From Planctomycetes bacterium GWF2_41_51 (GTDB lineage Bacteria; Planctomycetota; Phycisphaerae; Sedimentisphaerales; UBA12454): a DNA stretch of 64,000 nt. Numbering within the stretch: the stretch's first letter is position 1; every line of letters begins with the position of its first letter. Below the pieces are notes generated by a model. That model searched no databases. It was not told the DNA's origin and saw nothing but the letters and a program-made list of their open reading frames with translations. Made by a program: the position numbers and the translations under genes. Below are positions 38,210 to 48,416 of the stretch, piece by piece. The stretch lies in contig MHXZ01000005.1 of assembly GCA_001825665.1 (NCBI GenBank), positions 1 through 64,000 of the forward strand, written 5' to 3'.

Positions 38210-38227
38210 TTAAGAATATTGTAAAAA
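38199..38227 (+). promoter_or_regulatory. Promoter of the LacI 3/GH144/GH94 operon
   Basis: TTGACA, a 17-base spacer and TAAAAA lie 43 bases before ATG 38270. The region from the -35 box into the leader is similar to the promoter at 51043: both have TTGACAATTAT and further on a TCATA-GG-TTGATAG-type stretch. Confidence 0.55.
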
Positions 38228-38269
38228 GGCTTTCATAGGTTTGATAGTTTCAAGTTTTGAGGTAAATGA

Positions 38270-39313
38270 ATGGAAGCAGAAACAACAAGTATAACAATTC
38301 ATAACGTCGCAAAGACTGCTGGCGTCTCGATTTCCACCGTTTCCCGTGTGGTAAATAATCTTGGCCGTGTTGCGCCTGAAACGCGAAAAAAAGTCGAAAA
38401 CGCAATCCGCCGCCTCGATTTTCATCCAAATAGTCGCGCGCAAGCCCTTAGCAGGAAAAGAAATGACACAATTGGCCTCATCGTCCCAGATTTCGAAGGC
38501 CAGTATTTCGCGATGTTAATGGAAGGCGCCCACGAAGAAGCCCAGGCAAACGGCATCAATATTATGGTTTTGAAAGCAAAAGGCGCCGAGTCGCAAATCG
38601 ATGTTGTTAAAAAGGTTAACTCTGAAGGCCGAACCGATGGCGTGATACTTATGCTTTCGGAACTATACGACCAGGTGCTCGAAGGCATTGGGAATATTAA
38701 TGGCCCGCTGGTAATTCTTGATAAAGATGTAAATCTCTGGCGGCTCGATAACATACTGGTTGACAATAGATTAGGTGCTTTTGAAGCTGCTCGCCATTTC
38801 ATAGATGTTCACGGAATTACAAACGTGTTTTTCGTCGGTGGTTCCGAACACAATGTCGATACAACAGCTCGCGCAAGAGGTTTCGCTGATGCGCTCGCAT
38901 CCATAAAAATAGATGCTAATGACAAAAAATTCTTTGGCAGCAATTACAGTTACGATGAGGGTTATCGGCTTGCCTTCGAAAAGATATCTCCTCTTATTAA
39001 GCCCAATGAGCGATATGGTATCGTTTCCGGTAATGACGATATTGCGTGCGGTATCATTGATGCTCTTATGGATAAAGGAGTTAAGGTTCCGCAACAAGTT
39101 GGTGTAATAGGTTTCGACGATTCTGATATCGCGATTCATCGCAGATTAAAACTAACGACAATGCGCATACCAACAAAAGAAATTGGCCGAATCGCTGTAA
39201 GAATGATTCTGAATAGGCAATCTGGGCAGGTTTCTGAACCATCGAAAGTTGTATTAAAAGCTCGGCTTATAGTTCGTGATTCGTGCGGCTGCGGAAAACA
39301 CGATAGTCAGTAA
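38270..39313 (+). CDS. LacI family transcriptional regulator 3
   Basis: This 347-residue regulator has the helix-turn-helix at residues 7-28 (TIHNVAKTAGVSISTVSRVV) and a complete sugar-sensor domain (TIGLIVPDFEGQYFAMLMEG, DGVILMLSE, GVIGFDDSDIA). The recognition helix differs from regulators 1 and 2 (SIST instead of SKST), matching the different palindrome found at 38135-38146 and 51036-51045. The C-terminus has two close cysteines (DSCGCGK). It heads the plus-strand beta-1,2-glucan operon and diverges from the GH35 operon, so it probably controls both plus the 51-kb unit. Confidence 0.9.
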   Translation: MEAETTSITIHNVAKTAGVSISTVSRVVNNLGRVAPETRKKVENAIRRLDFHPNSRAQALSRKRNDTIGLIVPDFEGQYFAMLMEGAHEEAQANGINIMVLKAKGAESQIDVVKKVNSEGRTDGVILMLSELYDQVLEGIGNINGPLVILDKDVNLWRLDNILVDNRLGAFEAARHFIDVHGITNVFFVGGSEHNVDTTARARGFADALASIKIDANDKKFFGSNYSYDEGYRLAFEKISPLIKPNERYGIVSGNDDIACGIIDALMDKGVKVPQQVGVIGFDDSDIAIHRRLKLTTMRIPTKEIGRIAVRMILNRQSGQVSEPSKVVLKARLIVRDSCGCGKHDSQ

Positions 39314-39328
39314 ATTTTTGGAGAGAAG

Positions 39329-40630
39329 GTGAATAAAAAACATTACATATTCTTTGTAAATGTTCTGCTTGCCTGTAGTTGCTTTGCGGCGTTCACCGCC
39401 GATAATGAACGGTTGCTTGAAGAAATCAGCGAAGCGTCTTTTCAATTTTTCTGGAAAGAAGCAAATCCTGATTCAGGTTTGATTCGTGACAGAACAGGAA
39501 AAGAGGTTTGCAGTGTTGCTTCTCTGGGATTTGGGTTGGCTGCGCTTCCAATTGGTGTGAAAAGAGGATATGTTTCATTTGAACAAGCTAAGACACGAGC
39601 CTTAAATGCTTTACGAACTTTGGAAAAATCAAATGCTCAATATAAAGGCATTTACTGTCATTTTATTGATTTCAATGACGGCAATACAACAAACCTGGGT
39701 TATGAACGAGTAACCTCAACGATTGATACCGCCTTAATGATTGCCGGCTCGATAGTTGCGGCCGAATATTTCGGCGGCGAAGTAAAACAGGCCGCGGAAC
39801 AAATTTTTGCGCAAGCCAATTGGTCCGCTTATGTAAATCCTGTAAACGGTCAGGTTTACATGGCTTATGATATTGATAAAAACCAGTTCGAAAAACAAAC
39901 CTGGGACTGGTACACCGATGAAACTCTTTTAATTGTTTTGCTCGGCCAGTCCGCACCGAATGCCCAATATCGTCTTGCTCCTGAAACGATGACAAACTGG
40001 AATCGGCCTATTGGAAAATATAAAGACGGTCAGCCGTTTATTTATTCGCATCCCGGCACATTATTTACTTATATGTTTGCTCATTGTTTCTATGATTTTC
40101 AGAAAACCGGCGTTGACTCGCTTGACGTTGATTGGTTTGAAAATACTCGCAGAGCGGTTTTGGCAAACCGTGATTGGTGTCGTGACAATTGCTCTGAATA
40201 TAAAAGTTATGGCCAAAATCTTTGGGGAATTACCGCCGGCAGCGGACCAGACGACAAATATGTTGTGCTTGGTCATCCGCCGCGCGGAGCAAATGACAAC
40301 CAGGGACAATACGGTACGCTGCATCCTTATGGTGCTGGTATGTCGCTTCCTTTTGCACAGAGCGATGCAATTTCAGCTCTTCGCGAAATGCGCAAGTTAA
40401 AAATCGAAGGCAAAACCGTTTGGCAATCAGTTGATGATGGCGGTTATGGTTTTTGGGATGGTTTTGATATTGATAAGCATTGGGTTTCGGATCAGGTAAT
40501 CGGAATTGCACAGGGACCTATGCTTTTATTGATAGAAAATGCTCGTACAGGTCTTGTTTGGAAACTGATGATGAAAAATCACTATGTCAAACAGGGACTT
40601 GCAAGAGCAGGCTTTAAGGGAAAATTCTGA
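39329..40630 (+). CDS. GH144-like endo-beta-1,2-glucanase, short form
   Basis: This 433-residue secreted protein starts at GTG 39329 after GGAGAG. A signal peptide (NVLLACSCFA) precedes a glucoamylase-like (PF10091) (alpha/alpha)6 domain: EASFQFFWKEANPDSGLIRD, SVASLGFGLAALPIGVKRGY, SHPGTLFTYMFAHCFYDFQK, SYGQNLWGITAGSGP and the closing IAQGPMLLLIENARTGLVWK. GH144 enzymes with this domain cut linear beta-1,2-glucan into sophoro-oligosaccharides, and the next gene is a phosphorylase of the size known for those oligosaccharides. No extra module is present; the cysteine in the signal region (LACS) suggests a lipoprotein. Family members with other substrates exist, so the substrate is inferred from context. 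Confidence 0.75.
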   Translation: MNKKHYIFFVNVLLACSCFAAFTADNERLLEEISEASFQFFWKEANPDSGLIRDRTGKEVCSVASLGFGLAALPIGVKRGYVSFEQAKTRALNALRTLEKSNAQYKGIYCHFIDFNDGNTTNLGYERVTSTIDTALMIAGSIVAAEYFGGEVKQAAEQIFAQANWSAYVNPVNGQVYMAYDIDKNQFEKQTWDWYTDETLLIVLLGQSAPNAQYRLAPETMTNWNRPIGKYKDGQPFIYSHPGTLFTYMFAHCFYDFQKTGVDSLDVDWFENTRRAVLANRDWCRDNCSEYKSYGQNLWGITAGSGPDDKYVVLGHPPRGANDNQGQYGTLHPYGAGMSLPFAQSDAISALREMRKLKIEGKTVWQSVDDGGYGFWDGFDIDKHWVSDQVIGIAQGPMLLLIENARTGLVWKLMMKNHYVKQGLARAGFKGKF

Positions 40631-40642
40631 TACAGGTATTCT

Positions 40643-43600
40643 ATGGATTTAAAAGACAACATTTTGATTGAGAAGCCGCAGGTTCATAGCTTGAGAAATT
40701 CTGCCGGTCTGAAATTCTCTATTTTTGAGAATGGCAGTATAAAAAATATCGAACAGGGATTAGTACAGATAAATCTTTTGACCGGCAGTCCTCTTGAGCC
40801 GGGATGCAGTAATTTATATTTGAGAATACGCGGTAATAAAATAAAGGCGGTTCCAATGATTGGGCCGAAAAGTTTCAGCAATCACATAATAAATAAAAAT
40901 ACATTCGAAATTAAAGGTGAAGTTGAAGGAATACTGTACTCGTGCAGACTGCTTCTTGCGAAAAAAGAAAATTCCTGGCTTTGGGATGTACATCTTACAA
41001 ATACAAATACAAATGCAAAAAAATTAGAACTTGATATTTTGTATGTACAGGATGTTGGTTTATCATCTGCAGATGGGAACGAAAAAAATGAGTTGTATAT
41101 AAGTCAATATATTGATTATACATCGCTTAGTCATCAGGAACACGGACAAATTGTATGCTGCCGACAAAATGAGCATGGTTCCGGCAGCTTTCCATGGTTG
41201 GCTTTAGGATCGATTTCTCAGACAAATAGTTTTTCAACAGATGGTATGCAGTTTTTCGGCCAAGCCTTTAAACAAACAGGAATTCCTAAGGCGTTGTCGG
41301 CATCTGAATTAGATGGATTATGCCAGCAGGAATTTGCGATTGCGGCGCTACAGGAAAAACCATTTATTCTGGAATCCGGCCATAGCCGCAGTTTAGGTTT
41401 TTTTGGCGTTTACTGTCCCAATCATGTAGTTCCTACCTCATCAGACGATTTAATGATGATTGATACGAGACTTTGTGAACTTAAAAATATCTCTGTTCAG
41501 CCATGGTCGGATGAATACGATTACCAGGAGCCTGTGAAAAGTTTGTTCTCCGAATCGGATTTATTTATTTCAGAAGACCTCACTGACGATGAATTGAATA
41601 AATTATTCACGGGTGAACGCAGGCATTGCGAATTTTCAAACAACGAATTGCTTTCATTTTTTTATGGAGAAAATAGTCATGTTGTTTTGCGAACCAAAGA
41701 GCTCCTGTCCGAACGGCCTCACGGTCATATCTTAAAAACAGGCAGCGGGTTATTGCCAGATGAATCGATAATGAGCTTTACTGCTTATATGTTCGGAGTT
41801 TTCCAATCTCATATAGCACAAGGAAATGTAAATTTTAATAGATTTTTGACATTAAATTCAAACCCCCTGAACATACCTCGGCATACAGGCCAACGGATTT
41901 TTATTCGTCAAAACGGCGAATATCAGCAATTGGGAATTCCTTCGGTATTTGAGATGACTCTTAATGGATGCAGATGGATATACAAACGAGGCAATTTATT
42001 ATTTGAGATTATTTCTTCTGCTGCACAAGATAGAGCAGAAATTACTCTCCATCTTCGTGTGCTTAGCGGACAAGCACCGGAATGGTTTATAACAAATCAA
42101 CTTACTTCCGAGCATAACTGGCAGCTTGATAGTGATATTAAAAATGGTGCAAGGATATTGAAGTTTATCCCAGGGGGAAAAAGTTTACTATCCAAGATGT
42201 ATCCTGATGGTTTCTTTGCATTTCAGTTTGAGAATTCCGAAACAATTAAGCAAGTTGGCGGCGATGAATTGCTTTTCGTTGATGGAAAAAGCAGGGGGAT
42301 GCAATTTTTGAATGTTGAATTGACAGCAGCAAAAGAATTTTTAATGACTATTTGCGGCGGACTTGTTAAACAAAACGCAATTAAAAAAATTAAACACAAT
42401 TATAACTTAAATATTTTACAAAATAAAACCAGGTCATCAATTAATGAGATAAGCGAAATTCTGCCATGGTTCATCCATAACTCGCAGATACATTATCTTT
42501 CGCCTCACGGACTGGAACAGTACGGCGGGGCAGCATGGGGCACACGTGATATATGCCAGGGCCCTGTAGAGATGCTATTGAGTATGGAGCAGTATTCTTC
42601 TGTTAGGGACATCCTTTGCAAAGTATTCTCGAATCAAAATATAAATGGCAATTGGTCTCAATGGTGGATGTTTGACAGATACAAAGAAATAAGAAATCAC
42701 GAATCTCACGGCGATGTAATTCTTTGGCCGATACTTGCAACAAGTCAATATATTCGCAGCAGCGAAGATTACGATTTTCTCAATCAAAAGCTGCCGTATT
42801 ATGAAGAATCTCAGCCTTGCAAAATCATAGACCATATTCTTCGTGCTATTAAACATATCAAAGCAAACCGATTCATTCATAATACATCTCTTGTAAATTA
42901 TGATGGCGGCGATTGGAATGATGCGATGCAGCCCGCCAATCCGGAATTAAAAAATAAACTAATCAGTTCATGGACAGTAATTTTAAGTTTTCATGCGTTC
43001 ACAGAATTTGCCCAGATATGCCGCAGGGCAGGTTATGAAAAAATCGCAGAAGAATTGGAAAATCTCTGTGATGCTATTAAAAATGATTTCAATCGTTTTC
43101 TGCTTCGGGACGGCGTTACAGCAGGATTCGGTTATGTCAATCAAAATGGACAAATAGAGTTAATGCTTCATCCGTCGGACGAATCAACCGGCGTAAATTA
43201 CAGCTTATTACCTATGACCCGGGGAATAATCAGCGGAATATTTACAGAACAGCAGGCGAAATTACATCTGGGATTGGTAGCCCAGCATCTTAAAGGGCCA
43301 GACGGTGCAAGATTGATGGACCGTTCTCCAAAATATCACGGCGGATTGCAGCGATATTTTAAAAGGGCTGAAAGCTGCCCATTCTTCGGGCGTGAAATCG
43401 GCCTGATGTACACTCATGCACATCTACGTTATGCGGAAGCATTGGCTTGTATGGGGCAATCTGAATTATTTGTGAAAACGTTACGACAAGCTGTTCCTAT
43501 AGACATACAGAAAGTAATTCCACAGGCTAATGTGCGGCAATCAAATTGTTATTACAGCAGCAGCGATGCAGGATTTATGAATCGCTATGAAGCGAACAGA

Positions 43601-43984
43601 AGATACGACGATTTGCTCGCAGGTATAATACCGCTCAAAGGCGGATGGAGAATATATTCAAGCGGTCCGGGATTATTTGTCAGGTATGTAATCTCTCATT
43701 TGCTCGGAATTCGTAAAGATTTTGACAAATATACATTTGATCCTGTGATGCCCAAAGAACTCGAGGGTTTGAATGTGCAAATGCAGTTGGCGGGACGAAG
43801 TGTCCAGATGATATACGAAGTAAGCGGAAATGAACGAGGCATAAGAGGAATAGAAATTAACAGAACAGGTGTTGAGTTAAGCAGACAAAATAATCCATAC
43901 CGTCTGGGAGGCGCATCCATAGATACTAAAAAACTAAAAGCGTTATTAAACAAAGAAGATAATACGATAAAAATTAGTTTATAA
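40643..43984 (+). CDS. GH94-type phosphorylase, likely 1,2-beta-oligoglucan phosphorylase
   Basis: This 1113-residue protein has no signal peptide. The GH94 pattern is clear: NYDGGDWNDAM with the general acid Asp757, KYHGGLQRYFKRAESCPFFG, REIGLMYTHAHLRYAEAL, YSSSDAGFMNRY and GWRIYSSGPG near the C-terminus. Ordinary cellobiose phosphorylases have about 800 residues, whereas characterised 1,2-beta-oligoglucan phosphorylases (for example from Listeria) have about 1100. The GH149 beta-1,3 family has similar size and is an alternative. It lies 12 bases after the GH144-like gene and 9 before a GPH symporter, the expected set for importing and phosphorolysing sophoro-oligosaccharides to glucose 1-phosphate. 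Confidence 0.8.
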   Translation: MDLKDNILIEKPQVHSLRNSAGLKFSIFENGSIKNIEQGLVQINLLTGSPLEPGCSNLYLRIRGNKIKAVPMIGPKSFSNHIINKNTFEIKGEVEGILYSCRLLLAKKENSWLWDVHLTNTNTNAKKLELDILYVQDVGLSSADGNEKNELYISQYIDYTSLSHQEHGQIVCCRQNEHGSGSFPWLALGSISQTNSFSTDGMQFFGQAFKQTGIPKALSASELDGLCQQEFAIAALQEKPFILESGHSRSLGFFGVYCPNHVVPTSSDDLMMIDTRLCELKNISVQPWSDEYDYQEPVKSLFSESDLFISEDLTDDELNKLFTGERRHCEFSNNELLSFFYGENSHVVLRTKELLSERPHGHILKTGSGLLPDESIMSFTAYMFGVFQSHIAQGNVNFNRFLTLNSNPLNIPRHTGQRIFIRQNGEYQQLGIPSVFEMTLNGCRWIYKRGNLLFEIISSAAQDRAEITLHLRVLSGQAPEWFITNQLTSEHNWQLDSDIKNGARILKFIPGGKSLLSKMYPDGFFAFQFENSETIKQVGGDELLFVDGKSRGMQFLNVELTAAKEFLMTICGGLVKQNAIKKIKHNYNLNILQNKTRSSINEISEILPWFIHNSQIHYLSPHGLEQYGGAAWGTRDICQGPVEMLLSMEQYSSVRDILCKVFSNQNINGNWSQWWMFDRYKEIRNHESHGDVILWPILATSQYIRSSEDYDFLNQKLPYYEESQPCKIIDHILRAIKHIKANRFIHNTSLVNYDGGDWNDAMQPANPELKNKLISSWTVILSFHAFTEFAQICRRAGYEKIAEELENLCDAIKNDFNRFLLRDGVTAGFGYVNQNGQIELMLHPSDESTGVNYSLLPMTRGIISGIFTEQQAKLHLGLVAQHLKGPDGARLMDRSPKYHGGLQRYFKRAESCPFFGREIGLMYTHAHLRYAEALACMGQSELFVKTLRQAVPIDIQKVIPQANVRQSNCYYSSSDAGFMNRYEANRRYDDLLAGIIPLKGGWRIYSSGPGLFVRYVISHLLGIRKDFDKYTFDPVMPKELEGLNVQMQLAGRSVQMIYEVSGNERGIRGIEINRTGVELSRQNNPYRLGGASIDTKKLKALLNKEDNTIKISL

Positions 43985-43993
43985 AGTGAAAAA

Positions 43994-45439
43994 ATGACTC
44001 GAATGGATCATCATATTACGGAAAGTAAAGACAAGATTCCTGTCAAACAGAAGGTTGCATACGGATTGGGCTGGATGTCAACCAATGTTGCGGTGAATTC
44101 TTTCAGTAATATGACACTGCTGATTTATAATTCAGGGTTGGGATTAAATCCTATACTCCTTGGTGTTGCGCAATTTGTTCCGCGATTATGGGATGCGTTT
44201 ACAGATCCTATGATTGGCAACTTATCTGACAATACACGTTCGAAATTCGGAAGAAGAATACCATATATATTCTTTGGCGCATTTCTTCTCGGCCTTGCTT
44301 TTACGCTTCTATGGATGGCTCCCAAAGGCTGGAGTGAGTATGTTACATTCGGTTACATTATGGTCGTTTCGTTATTTTTCTTTACAGCAGCGACAATATA
44401 CGATGTGCCGCGCGGTGCGCTTGGTTTTGAAATGACAGACGATTATCACGAAAGAACACGATTATTTGCTTATGGCAGCTTCTTCATAAATGTCGGCGCT
44501 CTAACCACTCCATGGCTTTATTTTGCCGCAACTCGGAAAGTATTCAAAGATGAAGTGGAAGGAATGAAATACGTTGGCTACTTTATGGGAGGTCTGATGC
44601 TGTTCGGAGGTCTTGTTTGCTCGTTTATATGCAAGGAAAGAAAGACACAGCAAGTCAAACATCAGGCAAGAGTCAAATTCTGGGACAGTATCAGCATGAC
44701 TTCAAAAAATCGTACGTTTATCTGGCTGCTTGCCATAGTACTTCCGGTAACAATTGGTTTTTATTTTGTTAATGGGTTTAGCCAATACATAATGTTGTAT
44801 TATGTTTATGGAGGCGATAAAGCAAACGCATCTGTTCTTATGGGATGGGCAGGAACATTATGGGCAGGGCTTTCTCTGCCGGGCGTTTTTGTTATGACTT
44901 ATATAGCAACGCGTATCGGTAAATCTAAAACTGTAATGCTGTTTTTAATAATTATGGCTTTGGGCAATTCTCTTAAAATAGTATGTTACAGCAAAGTGCA
45001 TCCGTGGCTTGTTTTGATTCCGACAGCTTCATTGTCCCTGGGAATGCTCGTATTGTTTTCACTTGTTTATGCAATGCTTGCAGATATCTGCGATGAAGAT
45101 GAATTGAAAACAGGCAAACGCAGGGAAGGCAGTTATCAGGCGGTTTACGGATGGTGGTGGAAAATAGGAATAGCAGGAGGCCTTCTTATTTCCGGCATTC
45201 TTCTGAAAGCTACGGGTTTTGATGCAAAATTTGCGATTCAGTCCGAGTCAACGCTGTTTTGGCTTCGGTTCTGGGAAATCGGTTTGCCGTCGGTTATGTG
45301 CTTAATAAGCGTTTTGTTATTGATCAAATACCCGCTTACAGAACAGCGTGCTTATGAAATTAAGGATTTACTTGAAAAACGAAAACGTGCTTCATTGGAA
45401 GCTCTTACGGTTGAGCAGGAAAATGTACAGAAAACATAG
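43994..45439 (+). CDS. GPH family sugar:cation symporter 2
   Basis: This 481-residue membrane protein with about twelve helices carries the GPH signatures LWDAFTDPMIGNLSDNTRSK plus FGRRIPYIFFG and MLADICDEDELKTGKRREGS. It is clearly related to symporter 1 at 21548-23011 over its whole length. Position between the GH94 gene and the AraC-type gene makes it the probable importer of beta-1,2-oligoglucans. The stop codon overlaps the next gene's GTG start by one base. Confidence 0.9.
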   Translation: MTRMDHHITESKDKIPVKQKVAYGLGWMSTNVAVNSFSNMTLLIYNSGLGLNPILLGVAQFVPRLWDAFTDPMIGNLSDNTRSKFGRRIPYIFFGAFLLGLAFTLLWMAPKGWSEYVTFGYIMVVSLFFFTAATIYDVPRGALGFEMTDDYHERTRLFAYGSFFINVGALTTPWLYFAATRKVFKDEVEGMKYVGYFMGGLMLFGGLVCSFICKERKTQQVKHQARVKFWDSISMTSKNRTFIWLLAIVLPVTIGFYFVNGFSQYIMLYYVYGGDKANASVLMGWAGTLWAGLSLPGVFVMTYIATRIGKSKTVMLFLIIMALGNSLKIVCYSKVHPWLVLIPTASLSLGMLVLFSLVYAMLADICDEDELKTGKRREGSYQAVYGWWWKIGIAGGLLISGILLKATGFDAKFAIQSESTLFWLRFWEIGLPSVMCLISVLLLIKYPLTEQRAYEIKDLLEKRKRASLEALTVEQENVQKT

Positions 45440-45813
45440 TGTATGATTTGCCGAAAATCTTTATGGATTCAGACAATAACCATATAACGGATATCGTGGT
45501 TGCCAGGGCGCTGGAGTATATCCGGAGCAATGTTCGAAAACCGATACAAGTCAGCGAAATAGCGGAGTTTGTTTCGGTTTCGCGAAGAGAGCTTGAACGG
45601 AGATTTAAAAAAACTTTGCAAAGCTCGATTCATCAGGAAATTAAAATTGCCAGAGTGCATCTGATAAAAAGGATGCTGCTCGAAACGCCTGACAGTGTTT
45701 CCGAAATAGCAGTTAAACTGGGTTTTTTGGAAAATCATATTGCCAGATATTTCAGAGACGTCGAAGGAATAAGTCCTGTCGAGTACAGGAGAAAGAATTT
45801 ATGTGCTGTATGA
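45439..45813 (+). CDS. Minimal AraC-type DNA-binding protein (XylR-like tail without sensor)
   Basis: This 124-residue protein consists almost only of the double helix-turn-helix AraC domain (about residues 20-120): RKPIQVSEIAEFVSVSRREL, ERRFKKTL, VSEIAVKLGFLENHIARYFR, GISPVEYRRKN. Planctomycete XylR-type regulators end with exactly this kind of domain, preceded by a LacI-like sugar sensor of about 270 residues that is absent here. The start is GTG 45439, overlapping the symporter stop; ATG 45463 is possible. Its end overlaps the next gene. Without a sensor it may act as a constitutive DNA binder, pair with another protein, or be a functional remnant. The direct repeats at 50964-50995 are candidate sites. 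Confidence 0.8.
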   Translation: MYDLPKIFMDSDNNHITDIVVARALEYIRSNVRKPIQVSEIAEFVSVSRRELERRFKKTLQSSIHQEIKIARVHLIKRMLLETPDSVSEIAVKLGFLENHIARYFRDVEGISPVEYRRKNLCAV

Positions 45814-48413
45814 TGAAAAAATTATTTTTATATGCAATTATATTGAGCTGGGCTTCGATTGCTGCCGCTGCTGAAGTTATAGTCGCAAGTTATGAACCTA
45901 CTGAAACGAATCTCATTGTTTCATCCAGCAATATACACACTATAGAAAAAATTCAGGGCGGAGTTGCGGGAGCACCGTTTGCGACCAATGGCGGATATGT
46001 GCTGAAACTTTCATGGACAAACCAGACTAACCGTAAAGTCGAAATAATGCAAAACGGTTTGAATTACAATTTTGCAGGCTACAACAAAATGCTTATCGAT
46101 GTTTTCGTACCAGCAGGTCAGGCCTTGTTTCAGCCAAACGGCATAATAGGCATCTGGAGTTATAACTGGCAGCCCGGTAATTGGGCAGGCGGAAACATTG
46201 TCCCGATGCAAAATAATAAATGGTTCACTATCGAAATTGATATAACACCTTTCAATACCGGTTTGCTGGATTATATTTCTGCGATTGTCTTTGAAAATTA
46301 TGGCAGCGACTCGGGAACAATATATATCGATAATCTAAGGCTCGCTAATAATATTCCAATTGTTTCAGCCGCAGGTCACGACAGCAGAATCGATTTAAGC
46401 TGGCAGCCGGTCAGTGGTTCACAGAGTTATAACATTTATCGTGCGGACTCATTCACTGGTCCCTTTGCGAAAATCAATACTGCTGCTTGTGATATCAGTT
46501 TATATAGCGACTTTGTCGGCTTAAATGGTCAGACAGAATTTTATTATGTAACTTCAGTTATTGACGGCTTTGAATCTTCCGGATCCGAAGTTGTCTCAGG
46601 CTCTACGTTCGCGATGACCGATGAGCAATTACTAAATTCTGTTGAAGAAGCGACTTTTAGATATTTCTGGGATTATGCTCATCCTTCAAGCGGTGTTACA
46701 CGGGATACCTACTATCCCGGTGGTATTACAAATACCTGCGCGGTCGGCGGAACCGGAATGGGCCTTATGGCTATTTGCATCGGCATCGAGCGAGGATTTA
46801 TTACCAGGCAGGATGCCATACAAAGAATTTTGAAGATTCTCGATTTTCTTGAAAACACAGCCTCACGTTATCATGGAGCTTGGGCTCATTTTGCAGACTG
46901 TGTCACAGGTCAGACTCTGCCGTTTATCAGTCCCTATGATGATGGCGCAGACCTTGTTGAAACAGCTTACGTTGCGCAGGGACTGCTTACTGTTCGCCAA
47001 TATTTTAATTCTGACGATGCAGCCGAAACATCTCTTCGCGATAAAGCGACGCAGCTTTGGGAAGGAATCGACTGGTATTGGTATCTGCGGCGGTCGGAGG
47101 ATGGTTTTGAAAACAGCGAGATACTTTACTGGCACTGGTCGCCGAACTATGGCTGGATTATGAATGCTCCGATTTCAAATTATTATAACGAAGTAATGAT
47201 TACCTATCTTTTGGCAATCGCTTCCCCAACGCATCCTATTCCAGCGTCGTGCTATTACAATGGCTGGATTGGCGCAGGCGACAGATATAAAAACGGCATC
47301 AGATATTATGGCTATACTCAATGGGTCGGCAGCTTTGAAGCCCCGATGTTCTGGACTCATTACACATTTATGACGTTTGACCCTCGCAATAAATGGGATA
47401 ACTACTGCAATTACTTCGAGAACAGCAGAAACATCGCGCTTATCGATCGCGCATACTGCATCGACAATCCCAAAGGGTTCACCGATTACGGCGAAAATGT
47501 TTGGGGGCTGACTGCAAGCGTCAATCCATGGGGCTACAGTGCTCACGCTCCGGGCGATGCAGATAACGGCACTATTTCTCCGACAGCGGCTCTTAGTTCG
47601 ATCGCGTTCACTTCTGACCAGTCGATTACGGCAATGAAATATTTTTATCACCATTACGGTGCAAGCGTCTGGAATGCGTTCGGTTTTGTCGATGCGTTCA
47701 ACCCGACAGTAAACTGGTTTGCGTCAGGGCAGTTGGCAATCGATCAGGGGCCAATTATAGTAATGATGGAAAATTATCGAACGGGTCTGTGCTGGGATTT
47801 ATTCATGTCCAATCCCGAAATTTCAACAATGCTCGAAAATATCGAATGGGCGACAAGAGCGGATAATGGTCTGAATTATGAATATTACGAAGGTGCGTGG
47901 AATTCACTGCCCGATTTTAATTCTCTGATTCCAGTTGCGCAAGGCAAAGCAAATAATTTTGATATTGCGTTGCGGCAGCGAGACGAAAATTACGCACTTC
48001 GCTTTATCGGCTTTATAGAAGTGCCAGCTACAGGTAGTTATACTTTTTACACTAATTCCGACGACGGCAGCAAATTATATATCGATGAAAATCTTGTAGT
48101 TGATAATGATGGTTTGCATGGAATGCAGGAGCGAAGTGGAAATATAAATCTAACCGCCGGCAAACATCAGATTACTGTTACCTTTTTTGAAAAGGACGGC
48201 TCTGAAGAATTGCTCGTTAGTTTCTCCGGCCCCGGCTTTTCCAAAAAACAGGTTCCTGTAAATATTTTATTCAGATGTGATTTTGCCGGCGATTACACGA
48301 GCGACTGCAAAGTTGATTTCGATGATGTAAAGCTGATGGCGGACGATTGGCTCAATGGTTATACATATTTAGATTTTTCTAAATTGGCTAAAAACTGGTT
48401 GGAATATAGGTGA
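45801..48413 (+). CDS. Secreted GH144-like enzyme with N-terminal module, PA14 and dockerin
   Basis: This 870-residue protein starts at ATG 45801, nine bases after AGGAG, overlapping the end of the AraC gene. Signal peptide to about residue 24 (AAAAE), beta-sandwich module about 25-180, fibronectin-like module about 185-270, then a PF10091/GH144-like domain from 272 (MTDEQLLNSVEEATFRYFWD, VGGTGMGLMAICIGIERGF, WTHYTFMTFDPRNKWDNYCN, LAIDQGPIIVMMENYRTGLC). A PA14-like module lies around 690-825 (TFYTNSDDGSKLYIDENLV) and a dockerin pair at 827-870 (TSDCKVDFDDVKLM ... FSKLAKNWL). It probably cuts beta-1,2-glucan outside the cell while tethered by the dockerin. Closest relative in the window is the protein at 52588-54723. 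Confidence 0.8.
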   Translation: MCCMMKKLFLYAIILSWASIAAAAEVIVASYEPTETNLIVSSSNIHTIEKIQGGVAGAPFATNGGYVLKLSWTNQTNRKVEIMQNGLNYNFAGYNKMLIDVFVPAGQALFQPNGIIGIWSYNWQPGNWAGGNIVPMQNNKWFTIEIDITPFNTGLLDYISAIVFENYGSDSGTIYIDNLRLANNIPIVSAAGHDSRIDLSWQPVSGSQSYNIYRADSFTGPFAKINTAACDISLYSDFVGLNGQTEFYYVTSVIDGFESSGSEVVSGSTFAMTDEQLLNSVEEATFRYFWDYAHPSSGVTRDTYYPGGITNTCAVGGTGMGLMAICIGIERGFITRQDAIQRILKILDFLENTASRYHGAWAHFADCVTGQTLPFISPYDDGADLVETAYVAQGLLTVRQYFNSDDAAETSLRDKATQLWEGIDWYWYLRRSEDGFENSEILYWHWSPNYGWIMNAPISNYYNEVMITYLLAIASPTHPIPASCYYNGWIGAGDRYKNGIRYYGYTQWVGSFEAPMFWTHYTFMTFDPRNKWDNYCNYFENSRNIALIDRAYCIDNPKGFTDYGENVWGLTASVNPWGYSAHAPGDADNGTISPTAALSSIAFTSDQSITAMKYFYHHYGASVWNAFGFVDAFNPTVNWFASGQLAIDQGPIIVMMENYRTGLCWDLFMSNPEISTMLENIEWATRADNGLNYEYYEGAWNSLPDFNSLIPVAQGKANNFDIALRQRDENYALRFIGFIEVPATGSYTFYTNSDDGSKLYIDENLVVDNDGLHGMQERSGNINLTAGKHQITVTFFEKDGSEELLVSFSGPGFSKKQVPVNILFRCDFAGDYTSDCKVDFDDVKLMADDWLNGYTYLDFSKLAKNWLEYR

Positions 48414-48416
48414 TTT

